DNA of 64,000 nt from Hartmannibacter diazotrophicus (GTDB taxonomy: Bacteria > Pseudomonadota > Alphaproteobacteria > Rhizobiales > Pleomorphomonadaceae), in contig NZ_LT960614.1 in NCBI RefSeq assembly GCF_900231165.1, positions 1,486,550-1,550,549 of the forward strand. The letters run 5' to 3'. The notes under the pieces were generated by a model, which saw only the letters and a list, made by a program, of their open reading frames with translations, was not told the origin of the DNA and made no database searches. Positions 11,069 through 21,556 of the stretch are shown here, one piece after another. How positions within the stretch are numbered: position 1 is the stretch's first letter; every line of letters begins with the position of its first letter. Position numbers and translations under genes: made by a program.

Positions 11069-11351
11069 TTATCCGGTCACTTTGGCAGCGATTTCCGCGC
11101 CAAGGGTGCTATCCTCCCAAGACATCAGACCGCGTATTTCGGGAATATCTTTACAAACTGATTCAGTGAGGACGTTTATTTTGTCCTTCAATCGCTTGCA
11201 ATCACTTCCCTGTTCTTATGGTGGTGACCCTACACTGCGATTTTTCACTTGTCATCTGTTTGATGCGGTTAATGCGAAAAAAAGTCCGCACCATTTGCTG
11301 TCCGGAGCACGAAGGTGCACGAAAGGCGCAAACTATGGATAAAAAAGGCAT
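11069..11351 (-). pseudogene. Small unknown gene, probably frameshifted
   Basis: Minus-strand reading from an ATG at 11351 gives 49 codons to a TGA at 11202. A second frame offset by one base is open from 11215 to a TAA at 11069 and gives 48 residues ending STLGAEIAAKVTG, with the alternation of charged and hydrophobic residues expected of a real protein. Removing one G from the GGG run near 11208 would join the two into a protein of about 93 residues. The downstream UUCG terminator supports transcription. I recognise no family. Alternatives are a short intact gene with an unusual start in the second frame, or a non-coding RNA. Confidence 0.35.
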
Positions 11352-11632
11352 TTTGCCGCTGAATCGATCTTGCCCATGTTTTAGGCTCCGGTGATTGACT
11401 TACGTTGAAATACTAACGAATTCTTTTGCACTGCAGCAAATGTTCGGATCATCTGCGGCCAGCGCATCATTCGTTTTTTTGCCGTGTACGGCGGTCCTTC
11501 CGTGGCGAGCCGGCTTTCATCTCGCCGCGACAAACGCTAGATAGGGCAGCAATTCGATTTGGTTGAGGCTGTGTTCGCCGAGTCTCGACCAATCAGGCAC
11601 CTGGCCGGCACAAGAACCAAGAGGCTCACCGC

Positions 11633-12952
11633 ATGCGCCTGTCGCGCTATTTCCTGCCCATCCTGAAAGAGACCCCCAAGGAAGCCGAGATCGTGTCGCA
11701 TCGTTTGATGCTGCGCGCCGGCATGCTGCGCCAGCAGTCGGCCGGCATCTATTCCTGGCTGCCGATGGGCAAGAAGGTGCTGGACAAGGTGGGTCAGATC
11801 GTCCGCGAGGAGCAGGACCGCTCCGGCGCGATCGAGATCATGATGCCGACCATCCAGTCGGCCGATCTCTGGCGCGAAAGCGGTCGCTATGACGACTACG
11901 GCAAGGAGATGCTGCGCATCACCGACCGGCACGAGCGCGACATGCTCTATGGTCCGACGAACGAGGAGATGGTCACCGACATCTTCCGCTCCTACGTTCG
12001 CTCCTATCGCGATCTGCCGCTCAATCTCTACCACATCCAGTGGAAGTTCCGCGACGAGGTGCGCCCGCGCTTCGGCGTCATGCGCGGCCGCGAGTTCCTG
12101 ATGAAGGACGCCTATTCCTTCGACGTCGACCAGGAGGGCGCGCGCAGAGCCTATAACAAGATGTTCGTCGCCTACCTGCGCACCTTCGAGCGCCTTGGCC
12201 TGCAGGCGATTCCGATGAAGGCCGACAGCGGCCCCATCGGCGGCGACATGACCCACGAGTTCATCGTGCTGGCCTCCACGGGCGAAAGCGCCGTCTTTCT
12301 CGACAAGGAACTTCTCGATACGCCCGTGCCCGGCGCCGATACCGACTTCGACGCGGACCTTTCGCCCATCGTCACCGCCTGGACGTCGAAATACGCCGCG
12401 ACCGAGGAAATGCACGACGAGGCCGCCTTCGCGGCGCTGCCCGACGAGCGCAAGGTCACGGCACGCGGCATCGAGGTTGGCCACATCTTCTATTTCGGCA
12501 CCAAATATTCCGAGCCGATGGGCGCCAAGGTCGCGGGACCCGATGGCACGGAACGTCCCGTGCACATGGGCTCCTACGGCATCGGCGTCTCGCGCCTCGT
12601 GGCCGGCCTCATCGAGGCAAGCCACGACGACGCGGGCATCATCTGGCCGGATTCGGTTGCTCCCTTCGATGTCGGCCTCGTCAATCTGAAGGTCGGCGAT
12701 GCCGCGACGGACGCCGCCTGCGAGGATCTTCTCGCCAAGCTGGAGGCGGCCGGCAAGGACGTGCTCTACGACGACACCGACGGCCGGGCCGGCGCCAAGT
12801 TCGCCACCATGGATCTGATCGGTCTGCCCTGGCAGTTGATCGTCGGTCCCAAGGGCCTTGCCGATGGCATGGTCGAGCTGAAGCGCCGGGCGAGCGGTGA
12901 GCGCGAGACGCTTTCCATCGAGTCGGCTCTTGCGCGGCTCACGGGGGGCTGA
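11633..12952 (+). CDS. proS: Prolyl-tRNA synthetase, short form
   Basis: Class II aminoacyl-tRNA synthetase charging tRNA-Pro. At 439 residues it is the short form usual in alphaproteobacteria: catalytic core plus C-terminal anticodon-binding domain, without the inserted editing domain that makes the E. coli enzyme about 570 residues. Class II motif 2 is visible around [25 protein letters not shown] (about residues 142-166) and motif 3 in [12 protein letters not shown]. It begins the proS-lolC-lolD run on the plus strand. Confidence 0.97.
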   Translation: MRLSRYFLPILKETPKEAEIVSHRLMLRAGMLRQQSAGIYSWLPMGKKVLDKVGQIVREEQDRSGAIEIMMPTIQSADLWRESGRYDDYGKEMLRITDRHERDMLYGPTNEEMVTDIFRSYVRSYRDLPLNLYHIQWKFRDEVRPRFGVMRGREFLMKDAYSFDVDQEGARRAYNKMFVAYLRTFERLGLQAIPMKADSGPIGGDMTHEFIVLASTGESAVFLDKELLDTPVPGADTDFDADLSPIVTAWTSKYAATEEMHDEAAFAALPDERKVTARGIEVGHIFYFGTKYSEPMGAKVAGPDGTERPVHMGSYGIGVSRLVAGLIEASHDDAGIIWPDSVAPFDVGLVNLKVGDAATDAACEDLLAKLEAAGKDVLYDDTDGRAGAKFATMDLIGLPWQLIVGPKGLADGMVELKRRASGERETLSIESALARLTGG

Positions 12953-13028
12953 TGACGGTAGTGGCTGAGGGGAAGTGGGCAGGACGCAAGGGCAGGGCGA
13001 TGTTCCCGGGCCCGGAGGCTGACGAATC

Positions 13029-14290
13029 ATGAAAGTTGGCAAGGTAGAGGTGTTCACTCCGTTTGAATGGCTGCTGGCCGGGCGCTATCTGCGTTCGCGG
13101 CGCAAGGAAGCCTTCATTTCCGTGATTGCCGGCTTTTCCTTCCTCGGCATCATGCTGGGCGTGGCGACCCTGATCATCGTCATGGCGGTGATGAACGGTT
13201 TTCGGGGGCAGCTTCTGGAAAAGATCCTTGGCATCAACGGCCATGTCGTTGTCCAGCCGATCGATTCGCCCCTCACCGACTATGCCGAGGTCGCCAGGAA
13301 GATCGCCGAGGTGAAGGGCGTCCATCTCGCCATGCCCTTCGTTGAGGGGCAGGTTCTGGCGTCCGGACCGGCCGGCGCCTTCGGAACGCTGGTGCGCGGC
13401 GTGCGCGCCGAGGACCTTCAGAAGATTCCGCTGATCTCCGGCACGATCCGCCAGGGCACGCTCGAGGGCTTCGACAGCGGCCAGGGCATCGCCATCGGTG
13501 TGCGTCTGGCCCAGAATCTCGGCGTTTCCGTCGGCGACAAGGTCACCCTCGTCAGCCCCAAGGGCAACGTCACGGCCCTCGGCACCACGCCGCGCGTGAA
13601 GGCCTATACGGTGGCCGCGATATACGAAATCGGCATGTCGGAATACGATTCCACCTTCGTCTTCATGCCGATCGAGGAGGCCCAGCGCTATTTCAACATG
13701 GCGGGCGTGGCCAGCGCCATCGACGTCTTCCTCGACAATCCCGATGACGTGTCGACCCTGCGCGACACGATCTCGACGGCGGCGGGGCGGCCCAATGTCG
13801 TCTCCGACTGGCGCCAGCGCAATGTCACCTTCTTCTCCGCCCTCGAGGTGGAGCGCAACGTGATGTTCATGATCCTGACGCTGATCGTGCTGGTCGCGGC
13901 CCTCAACATCATTTCCGGCCTCACCATGCTGGTGAAGGACAAGGGCCACGACATCGCGATCCTGCGCACCATGGGCGCAACGCGCGGCTCGATCATGCGC
14001 ATCTTCCTGATCACCGGCGCCAGCATCGGCGTCGTCGGCACCTTCGCCGGCTTCCTTCTCGGCCTGGTCGTCTGCCTCAATATCGAATCGATCCGCGAAT
14101 TCGTCTCCTGGCTGACGCGTACGGAAATTTTCTCGCCGGAGCTTTACTACCTGAGCCAGCTTCCGGCAGAGATTCAGGTCGGGGAGACCGTGAGCGTGCT
14201 CATGATGGCGCTGGTTCTCTCGCTGCTGGCGACGATCTACCCCGCCTGGCGGGCCGCGCGCCTCGATCCGGTCGAAGCGCTGAGGTACGA

Positions 14291-14294
<4 letters not shown>
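13029..14294 (+). CDS. lolC: Lipoprotein-releasing ABC transporter permease LolC/LolE
   Basis: Inner-membrane permease that, with LolD, extracts outer-membrane lipoproteins and passes them to LolA. The protein has 421 residues with one N-terminal helix, a large periplasmic domain (about residues 45-275) and three C-terminal helices in the FtsX/MacB fold, ending in [18 protein letters not shown], the conserved coupling tail. Only one LolC/E-type gene is seen, so the complex is probably homodimeric in this subunit. The lolD start overlaps its stop by 4 bases. Confidence 0.95.
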
Positions 14295-15025
<731 letters not shown>

Positions 15026-15090
15026 CGGGCTCGTTAAGGCTTCGTTCACCACACCCTTCAAACTGAGACACTGCCTTGATCGGGGCGCTC

Positions 15091-15139
15091 TTGACGGATG
15101 GAACAAAATGGGAACTAATGAACGGAACGAAACACGAAC
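15091..15139 (+). promoter_or_regulatory. SOS promoter with two LexA boxes
   Basis: A -35 TTGACG (15091-15096) and -10 ACTAAT (15114-15119) stand 17 bases apart. A LexA box of the alphaproteobacterial type, GAAC-AAAATGG-GAAC, covers 15101-15115, inside the spacer. A second, GAAC-GAAACAC-GAAC, covers 15125-15139, at the expected transcription start. The two are 24 bases apart. GAAC-N7-GAAC is the complement of GTTC-N7-GTTC, the known operator of alphaproteobacterial LexA; the lexA gene in this window has the same motif in its own promoter. The gene controlled is that at 15157 and possibly dnaE behind it. Confidence 0.75.
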
Positions 15140-15156
15140 TTCCGTTGGAGGCTCTC

Positions 15157-15468
15157 ATGGCATTCCTCTTTGCAGTCGGCGAAGGCGTTTCTCGTGCGGC
15201 GAGGCTTCCCGCCCTTGACCGGATCGAGGAGATCCATCTGCGTCGCGGCCGGGTCGGCGATCTCGATGCCCTCTGCCGCCGGTTGCTGATTGCCGCGGCG
15301 CGCAAGGAAGGGCGGATCGGCGCGGCCCTGCCGGCTGCCGATCTCATCGAGCCCCTTCATCTCGTCGCCACCCGCCATCTGACCCAGTCCGGCGTGGTGC
15401 GCGATCTGGCGCTTCTGTCGGTGATGATTGTCGCCGCGACGGCCTTCGTCGGCATGACAGGTCTTTGA
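15157..15468 (+). CDS. Small SOS-controlled membrane-anchored protein, unknown function
   Basis: A 103-residue protein that I do not recognise. The first 80 residues are basic and mostly helical in look, with many Arg and Leu; residues 82-101 (LALLSVMIVAATAFVGMTGL) form one C-terminal membrane helix. The ATG at 15157 is chosen because GGAGG precedes it by 6 bases; the open frame extends upstream but through the LexA boxes. It is transcribed from a promoter with two LexA boxes. Small membrane proteins induced by DNA damage include the Caulobacter division inhibitor SidA; a like role here is only a hypothesis. dnaE follows 128 bases downstream. Confidence 0.75.
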   Translation: MAFLFAVGEGVSRAARLPALDRIEEIHLRRGRVGDLDALCRRLLIAAARKEGRIGAALPAADLIEPLHLVATRHLTQSGVVRDLALLSVMIVAATAFVGMTGL

Positions 15469-15596
15469 TGCCGGGCTTTTCCACAATCGGTTTGGGCCCA
15501 CCGTGCAATGATGGTTGTCGGGTCTGGTCGCGAACGGTCATGGTGCCCCGCATGAACCGGCCGTAGGGCCGAACCCGGCAAGGAGGCGAAAGAAGC

Positions 15597-18500
15597 ATGG
15601 CGGCACTCGATTTCGTGCATCTTCGCGTTCACTCCGCCTATTCGCTCCTCGAGGGCGCATTGCCGCTCGGCAAGGTCATCGATCTGGCCCTCAAGGACAA
15701 CCAGCCGGCCGTGGCGATGACCGACACGGGTAATCTCTTCGGCGCGCTCGAATTCTCCGAGAAGGCGTCCGGAGCGGGATTGCAGCCGATCATCGGTTGT
15801 GCGCTCGCCATCGATTTTCACGATGAGGCGATCGACCCGCGCAAGGTCAACGCCGGTCCGGTTCTCTATTCGCTGCTGCTGATCGCGGCCACGGAGCAGG
15901 GGTTCAACAACCTCGTCACGCTCGTCAGCAAATCCTTCCTCGGACCGGAGCCGGGGCTGCCGGCGCATGTTCCGATCGAGGCCCTTGAGGGGCTTGGCGA
16001 GGGAATCATCTGCCTGACCGGCGGGCCTGCCCTGGGGCCCATTGATCGCGCGATCTCGGCCGGGCATCCGGCGCTTGCCGACGACCGGCTGGAACGGCTG
16101 TCCGCGCTCTTCGGCGACCGGCTTTATGTCGAAATCCAGCGCCACGGTCTCGACAGCGAGCGGATGGTCGAGGCCGGCCTCATCGATCTGGCTTATGCGC
16201 GCGGGTTGCCGCTCGTCGCCACCAACGAGTGCTTCTTTCCAAGCCGAGAAAGCTTCGAGGCCCATGACGCCCTGATCGCGATTTCCGAGGGTCGGGTGCT
16301 GGCCGAGGACGATCGCCGGCGGTTGACGCCGGACCACTATTTCAAGACGCGTGCCGAGATGGTGGAGGTCTTCAAGGATCTGCCCGAGGCGTTGGAGAAC
16401 ACGGTCGAGATCGCCCGCCGCTGCCAGTTTCGCCCCAGGAAGCGCAAGCCGATCCTGCCGCGTTTTGCCGGCGCGGACGTTGCCGACGTGGCCGAGGCGG
16501 AACGGGCGGAGGCGGGCGAACTGGAACGTCAGGCCCGCGAGGGTCTTGCCGACCGCCTTGATCGTCATGGCATGGCGCCGGGCCTGACGCGGGAGGACTA
16601 TGAAAAGCGGCTCGAATTCGAGCTGTCGATCATCACCGGAATGAAGTTTCCGGGCTACTTCCTCATCGTTGCCGACTTCATCAAGTGGGCCAAGGCCCAC
16701 GGCATTCCGGTCGGGCCGGGGCGCGGGTCGGGCGCGGGCTCGCTCGTCGCCTATTCGCTGACGATCACTGATCTTGACCCGATGCGCTTCGCGCTGCTCT
16801 TCGAGCGCTTCCTGAACCCGGAACGCGTCTCGATGCCGGACTTCGACATCGACTTCTGCCAGGATCGCCGCGACGAGGTGATCCGCTACGTGCAGGAGAA
16901 ATACGGCCGCGAGCAGGTTGCCCAGATCATCACCTTCGGTACGCTGCAGGCCCGCGCCGTGCTGCGCGACGTCGGCCGCGTCTTGCAGATGCCCTATGGC
17001 CAGGTCGATCGGCTCTGCAAGCTGGTGCCGCAGAACCCGGCCAATCCCGTGACGCTGGCGCAGGCGATCACCGACGAGCCGCGCCTGCGCGAGGCCCGGC
17101 GCGAGGAAGAGATCGTCGATCGCCTGCTCGACATGGCGCTGAAGCTGGAAGGGCTATACCGCCACGCCTCGACCCACGCCGCCGGTATCGTGATCGGCGA
17201 CCGGCCGCTTGACCGGCTGGTGCCGCTCTACCGCGACCCGCGCTCCGACATGCCCGTCACCCAGTACAACATGAAATGGGTGGAAAGCGCCGGGCTGGTG
17301 AAGTTCGACTTCCTCGGGCTCAAGACTTTGACCGTCCTTCAGAAGGCGGTGAACCTCATCGAGCGGCGCGGCGTGAAGATCGACCTGTCGGCTCTGCCGC
17401 TCGACGATCCGAAGACCTATGGCCTCCTGCAGCGCGGCGAGACGGTCGGCGTGTTCCAGCTGGAAAGCATGGGCATGCGCAAGGCCATTGCCGACATCAA
17501 GCCGGACTGCTTCGAGGACATCATCGCCCTCGTTGCGCTCTATCGTCCGGGTCCGATGGCGAACATCCCCGTTTATGGCGCGCGCAAGCACGGCCACGAG
17601 AAGCCGGACTACATCCATCCCAAGCTGGAGCCGGTGCTGAAAGAGACCTACGGCATCATCGTCTACCAGGAACAGGTGATGCAGATTGCGCAGATCCTGT
17701 CCGGCTATTCGCTCGGCGAGGCCGATCTCCTGCGCCGCGCCATGGGCAAGAAGATCAAGGCCGAGATGGACGTCCAGCGCGTGCGCTTCGTCGAGGGTGC
17801 GCAAAAGGACGGGCTCGACAAGGCCGAGGCGAACACGATCTTCGACCTTCTGGCGAAATTCGCTGACTACGGCTTCAACAAGTCACACGCGGCAGCTTAC
17901 GCGCTCGTCGCCTACCAGACGGCCTACCTGAAGGCGAACTACCCGGTCGAATTCATGGCCGCCTCCATGACGCTCGACATGGGCAACACCGACAAGCTCA
18001 ACGACTTCCGCCGTGAGGCGATGCGGCTCGGCTTCGAGGTGCTGCCGCCTTGCGTCAACCGCTCGGACGTCGAGTTCGAGGTGAGCGAGGATCGCATTCT
18101 CTATGCTCTCGCTGCGATTAAGGGGGTCGGCCGGCAGGCGGTCGAGCATCTGGTCGAGGTGCGGGGCGAGCGGAAGTTCAGCGACCTCTCGGACTTTGCC
18201 GCCCGGATCGGCGCCCGGATGCTCAACAAGCGGATGATGGAAAGCCTTGTGGCTGCCGGCGCCTTCGATGCGCTCGAAAGCAACCGCGCGCGCATGTTCT
18301 CCGGCATCGAGCAGGTTCTGGGCGCGGCGACAGACCGGGCCGAGCGCGAAGCGAGTGGCCAGAACGAGCTCTTCGGCGGAGCGGCCGAGGTCGAGCCGGT
18401 GCGGCTCGGCAAGATTCCCGAATGGCTGCCGGAAGAAAAGCTGCAGCGTGAGCATGCGGCGATCGGCTTCTATCTCTCGGCCCATCCGCTTGATGCCTAC

Positions 18501-19049
18501 AAGGCCGTGCTGTCTCGCCTGCGCGTGCAGACCTTTTCCGAATTCTCCGCCGCGGTGAAGCGCGGGGCGGGGGCAGGGCGCCTTGCCGGGACGATCGTTT
18601 CCCGTCAGGAGCGCAAGACCAAGTCCGGCAACAAGATGGGCATCCTCGGCATTTCCGATCCGACCGGCCAGTTCGAGGCGGTGATTTTCTCCGAGGGTCT
18701 CAACCACTATCGCGAGGTTCTGGAGCCCGGCCGCTCCGTCATCATCCTCGTCGGGGCCGAGGATCGGCCGGAAGGCATCAGCATCCGCATCGATTCCGCC
18801 GAGCCGCTGGATGAGGCCGCCGCGCGGCTCCAGCACAGCCTGCGCGTCTTCCTGCGCAGCGCTGAACCGGTCGACAGCCTGCGCAATCAGCTTGCCCCGT
18901 CCGGCGACGGCGACGTGTCGCTGATCGTGCTTCTGGAAGAGGGCAAGCGCGAGGTGGAGGTCAAGCTGCCCGGCCGCTATCGCGTCTCGCCGCAGATCGC
19001 CGGCGCGCTGAAGGCGATCCCGGGCGTCGTCGACGTCGAACTCGCTTGA
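15597..19049 (+). CDS. dnaE: DNA polymerase III subunit alpha
   Basis: Replicative polymerase subunit, 1150 residues. An N-terminal PHP domain starts at FVHLRVHSAYSLLEG (6-20) but reads AMTDTGN where metal-binding PHP domains have a His, so it is probably partly degenerate. The catalytic PDFDIDF lies at 414-420 with Asp417 and Asp419. The helix-hairpin-helix region follows at about 850-880 and an OB fold at about 990-1060 (RLAGTIVSRQERKTKSGNKM). Its place after lolD is the normal one for dnaE1, not for the mutasome dnaE2, which goes with imuAB. It could be partly read from the SOS promoter at 15091. Confidence 0.97.
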   Translation: MAALDFVHLRVHSAYSLLEGALPLGKVIDLALKDNQPAVAMTDTGNLFGALEFSEKASGAGLQPIIGCALAIDFHDEAIDPRKVNAGPVLYSLLLIAATEQGFNNLVTLVSKSFLGPEPGLPAHVPIEALEGLGEGIICLTGGPALGPIDRAISAGHPALADDRLERLSALFGDRLYVEIQRHGLDSERMVEAGLIDLAYARGLPLVATNECFFPSRESFEAHDALIAISEGRVLAEDDRRRLTPDHYFKTRAEMVEVFKDLPEALENTVEIARRCQFRPRKRKPILPRFAGADVADVAEAERAEAGELERQAREGLADRLDRHGMAPGLTREDYEKRLEFELSIITGMKFPGYFLIVADFIKWAKAHGIPVGPGRGSGAGSLVAYSLTITDLDPMRFALLFERFLNPERVSMPDFDIDFCQDRRDEVIRYVQEKYGREQVAQIITFGTLQARAVLRDVGRVLQMPYGQVDRLCKLVPQNPANPVTLAQAITDEPRLREARREEEIVDRLLDMALKLEGLYRHASTHAAGIVIGDRPLDRLVPLYRDPRSDMPVTQYNMKWVESAGLVKFDFLGLKTLTVLQKAVNLIERRGVKIDLSALPLDDPKTYGLLQRGETVGVFQLESMGMRKAIADIKPDCFEDIIALVALYRPGPMANIPVYGARKHGHEKPDYIHPKLEPVLKETYGIIVYQEQVMQIAQILSGYSLGEADLLRRAMGKKIKAEMDVQRVRFVEGAQKDGLDKAEANTIFDLLAKFADYGFNKSHAAAYALVAYQTAYLKANYPVEFMAASMTLDMGNTDKLNDFRREAMRLGFEVLPPCVNRSDVEFEVSEDRILYALAAIKGVGRQAVEHLVEVRGERKFSDLSDFAARIGARMLNKRMMESLVAAGAFDALESNRARMFSGIEQVLGAATDRAEREASGQNELFGGAAEVEPVRLGKIPEWLPEEKLQREHAAIGFYLSAHPLDAYKAVLSRLRVQTFSEFSAAVKRGAGAGRLAGTIVSRQERKTKSGNKMGILGISDPTGQFEAVIFSEGLNHYREVLEPGRSVIILVGAEDRPEGISIRIDSAEPLDEAAARLQHSLRVFLRSAEPVDSLRNQLAPSGDGDVSLIVLLEEGKREVEVKLPGRYRVSPQIAGALKAIPGVVDVELA

Positions 19050-19141
19050 GCGTGCTGATCGCGCCGGAAGACGCGGTGCGACCGGGAACGTCCAGCCGGC
19101 CTGCCGTTCGGGCCGCCGGCGCCCTCTAGGGCAGGTCTGCG

Positions 19142-19172
19142 TTGCGCGTTCCGGGGCTTGTCCCGATATAAT
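19142..19172 (+). promoter_or_regulatory. Candidate rpsB-tsf promoter
   Basis: A perfect -10 TATAAT is at 19167-19172. The best -35 is TTGCGC at 19142-19147, with a long 19-base spacer, so the -35 is weak. It lies about 200 bases before rpsB and after the end of dnaE, where a promoter is needed. In the 320-base gap 19050-19369 the only other structure I see is the leader hairpin at 19235-19263. Confidence 0.55.
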
Positions 19173-19234
19173 GGTGTCTTAGATAGACGGCATGTCGTCG
19201 AAAAGGCGGAGTTTCGCCGTGTCGCGACTTGCCA

Positions 19235-19263
19235 GCGGTCCCTCGTTGCACTATAGGGACCGC
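19235..19263 (+). promoter_or_regulatory. Stem-loop in the rpsB leader
   Basis: GCGGTCCCT (19235-19243) pairs perfectly with 19255-19263 around an 11-base loop. It lies between the candidate promoter and the rpsB start, in a leader of about 190 bases. Ribosomal protein S2 is known to repress its own operon through leader RNA in enterobacteria; whether this hairpin has that role is unknown. Confidence 0.4.
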
Positions 19264-19369
19264 CATCTCACACGCGGGGCCGCGGGTGCGCTGACGCGTA
19301 CCCATCCGGTGACCAATGGATTTTGGTCTCATCCCCGCGGAGGAACAACCGGTAAAGGACAAATACGTT

Positions 19370-20161
19370 ATGGCACTTCCCGATTTCACCATGCGCCAGC
19401 TGCTCGAGGCTGGTGTCCACTTCGGCCACCAGACCCACCGCTGGAACCCGAAGATGGCCTCCTTCATTTTCGGCGCGCGCAACAACATCCACATTCTCGA
19501 CCTCGCGCAGACGGTGCCGTCGCTGCATCAGGCGCTGAAGGCCGTCAGCGACACCGTCGCCCAGGGTGGCCGCGTGCTGATCGTCGGCACCAAGCGCCAG
19601 GCCCAGGAGCCGGTCGCGGAAGCCGCGCGCAAGTCGGCCCAGTATTTCGTCAACAGCCGCTGGCTCGGCGGCATGCTGACCAACTGGAAGACGATCTCGA
19701 TCTCGATTCAGCGTCTGCGCAAGCTCGACGAAATTCTCGCCGGTACCCAGGCCAATCAGCTCACCAAGAAAGAGCGCCTGAACATGACCCGCGAGCGCGA
19801 CAAGCTTGAGCGTGCTCTCGGCGGCATCAAGGACATGGGCGGCGTGCCGGACCTCATCTTCGTGATCGACACCAACAAGGAAGCGATCGCGATTCAGGAA
19901 GCCCGCCGCCTCGGCATTCCGGTGGCCGCGATTCTCGATTCCAACTGCGATCCGGACGGCATTGCCTACCCGGTTCCGGGCAACGATGACGCGGGCCGTG
20001 CGCTGGCGCTCTATTGCGATCTGATCGCGCGTGCCGCTATCGACGGCATCTCGCGTGCCCAGGGCGACTTCGGCATCGATGTCGGTGCGTCGGAAGAGCT
20101 GCCGGAAGAGCCGGCGCTGGCGGCTGAGGAAGTTGCCCCCGAAGCCGCTCCGGCGGCCTGA
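19370..20161 (+). CDS. rpsB: Small ribosomal subunit protein S2
   Basis: 30S protein S2, 263 residues. The protein begins [29 protein letters not shown], the standard S2 start, so the ATG at 19370 (with AAGGAC upstream) is chosen over a longer open frame from 19316. The conserved [31 protein letters not shown] motif is complete. A C-terminal Ala/Glu/Pro-rich tail of about 30 residues follows the core. It is followed by tsf, the classic operon pair. Confidence 0.98.
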   Translation: MALPDFTMRQLLEAGVHFGHQTHRWNPKMASFIFGARNNIHILDLAQTVPSLHQALKAVSDTVAQGGRVLIVGTKRQAQEPVAEAARKSAQYFVNSRWLGGMLTNWKTISISIQRLRKLDEILAGTQANQLTKKERLNMTRERDKLERALGGIKDMGGVPDLIFVIDTNKEAIAIQEARRLGIPVAAILDSNCDPDGIAYPVPGNDDAGRALALYCDLIARAAIDGISRAQGDFGIDVGASEELPEEPALAAEEVAPEAAPAA

Positions 20162-20225
20162 GTCCTTCGAGTGGATGCATCGCGTGGCGGCGTTGGCCGC
20201 CGCGCGGTCAATCTAGGAATTTGAC

Positions 20226-20262
20226 GCTGCCGGGCCCGAATCGGGCCGGCAGCCGTTTCTTT
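20226..20262 (+). terminator. Terminator or attenuator hairpin between rpsB and tsf
   Basis: GCTGCCGGGCCC (20226-20237) pairs with GGGCCGGCAGC (20243-20253), with one bulged G and a 5-base loop, followed by CGTTTCTTT. The tail is T-rich but interrupted. It could lower tsf expression relative to rpsB. Confidence 0.6.
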
Positions 20263-20408
20263 CATGGGGTCGCCATCGCGATATCGGCCGCCAGGCCAGG
20301 GCGCGGCGCGGCTTTTTCGGTCAGGGCCCTCCATTGTCATGCCTTTGTCGTCTTGGCGGGCATGAGATGGCGCATGAGCCACGACCGCAACAAGAGGAAA
20401 GAGCTCCG

Positions 20409-21332
20409 ATGAACATTTCGGCTGCACAGGTGAAAGAGCTGCGCGAGGCGACTGGCGCTGGCATGATGGACTGCAAGAACGCGCTGAAGGAAAACGAAGG
20501 CAACATGGAAGCCGCCGTTGACTGGCTGCGCGCCAAGGGCCTGTCCAAGGCCGCCAAGAAGGCCGGCCGCATCGCTGCCGAGGGCCTGATCGGCGTCGCC
20601 GTTGCTCCGAACAAGGCTGCCGTCGTCGAGGTGAACTCCGAGACCGACTTCGTCGCGCGCAACGATGCCTTCCAGACGCTCGTGCGCAGCGTCGCCGAGG
20701 TGGCTGTCGGCGGCGAAGGCGACATCGCGGCCGTTGCCGCTGCGGCCTATCCGGGCAAGCCGCATTCGGTGGAAGACGAGATCAAGGAACTGGTGGCCAC
20801 CATCGGCGAGAACATGTCGCTGCGCCGCGCCGCCGTCCTGTCGGTTTCGCAGGGCGTCGTCGCGCCCTATGTCCACGCTGCGGTGACCGATGGTCTCGGC
20901 AAGATCGGTGTGCTCGTGGCGCTCGAATCGGCCGGCAACACGGACGAGCTTCTGAAGCTTGGCCGCCAGATCGCCATGCACGTCGCGGCGACCAACCCGC
21001 TTGGCGTGACGACCGACGAGATCGCTCCGGACGTCGTCGAGCGCGAGCGCGCGATCTTCTCCGAGCAGGCCAAGGAATCGGGCAAGCCGGCCAACATCAT
21101 CGAGAAGATGGTCGAAGGCCGCATCCGCAAGTTCTATGAGGAAGTGACGCTGCTGAAGCAGCCCTTCGTCATGGACCCGGACAAGACCGTCGAGGCGGCG
21201 GTGAAGGCGGCCGAGGCGGCCGTCGGCGCGCCGGTCACGGTCAAGGCCTTCGTGCGCTACAACCTCGGTGAGGGGATCGAGAAGGAAGAGAGCGACTTCG
21301 CCGCCGAAGTCGCCGCAGCCGCCAAGGGCTGA
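20409..21332 (+). CDS. tsf: Elongation factor Ts
   Basis: Guanine-nucleotide exchange factor for EF-Tu, 307 residues. The N-terminal UBA-like module [26 protein letters not shown] is standard, and the TDFVARN motif that contacts EF-Tu is present at about residues 79-85. The start at 20409 follows GAGGAAAGAG and is preferred to upstream alternatives in the open frame from 20334. A strong terminator follows at 21363, so the rpsB-tsf unit ends here. Confidence 0.98.
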   Translation: MNISAAQVKELREATGAGMMDCKNALKENEGNMEAAVDWLRAKGLSKAAKKAGRIAAEGLIGVAVAPNKAAVVEVNSETDFVARNDAFQTLVRSVAEVAVGGEGDIAAVAAAAYPGKPHSVEDEIKELVATIGENMSLRRAAVLSVSQGVVAPYVHAAVTDGLGKIGVLVALESAGNTDELLKLGRQIAMHVAATNPLGVTTDEIAPDVVERERAIFSEQAKESGKPANIIEKMVEGRIRKFYEEVTLLKQPFVMDPDKTVEAAVKAAEAAVGAPVTVKAFVRYNLGEGIEKEESDFAAEVAAAAKG

Positions 21333-21362
21333 GCACGAACCGTTCGTGCAAGGGGAAAATCG

Positions 21363-21394
21363 AGAGCGCCGGTGCTGCCGGCGCTCTTTTTTTT
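21363..21394 (+). terminator. Rho-independent terminator after tsf
   Basis: A perfect 10-bp stem, AGAGCGCCGG (21363-21372) with 21378-21387, has a 5-base loop and runs straight into eight T residues (21387-21394). It is the clearest plus-strand terminator in the window. Confidence 0.93.
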
Positions 21395-21556
21395 CACCAT
21401 GATGCATCGCCACTATGGCTGAGCGTGCCGGAATTGCGTATTGCATCGCCTCGGCAGGACGGCGCGCGGCATTCGCGGCAGCGACGTCTTGGCTCCCCCG
21501 GTGTGCCCATCTGTCTTGCCTGCACCCTGACCCATTGCCCGACGAGGACCTGAATC

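Larger units (their letters stand above)
10662..11632. other. 971-base AT-richer region without an intact gene
   Basis: The region lies between DUF1467 and proS, which are normally close neighbours. By hand count 11161-11220 is 40% G+C, far below the flanking genes. It holds a strong minus-strand terminator (10985-11016) and a broken-looking minus-strand frame (11069-11351), each listed separately. Plus-strand open frames here (for example 10956-11342) have no ribosome-binding site and no protein-like composition. The last 200 bases should contain the proS promoter, but I could not place a convincing -35/-10 pair. No insertion sequence ends, tRNA or integrase were recognised. Confidence 0.6.

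Noticed and set aside
10956-11342. Plus-strand open frame of 128 codons in the AT-rich island
   Set aside because: No ribosome-binding site, runs through the minus-strand terminator, and its composition is not protein-like; the minus-strand frames fit better.
15597-19049. Annotation as error-prone dnaE2, because a LexA promoter is upstream
   Set aside because: Gene order lolC-lolD-dnaE, the 1150-residue length and absence of imuA/imuB point to the replicative dnaE1.
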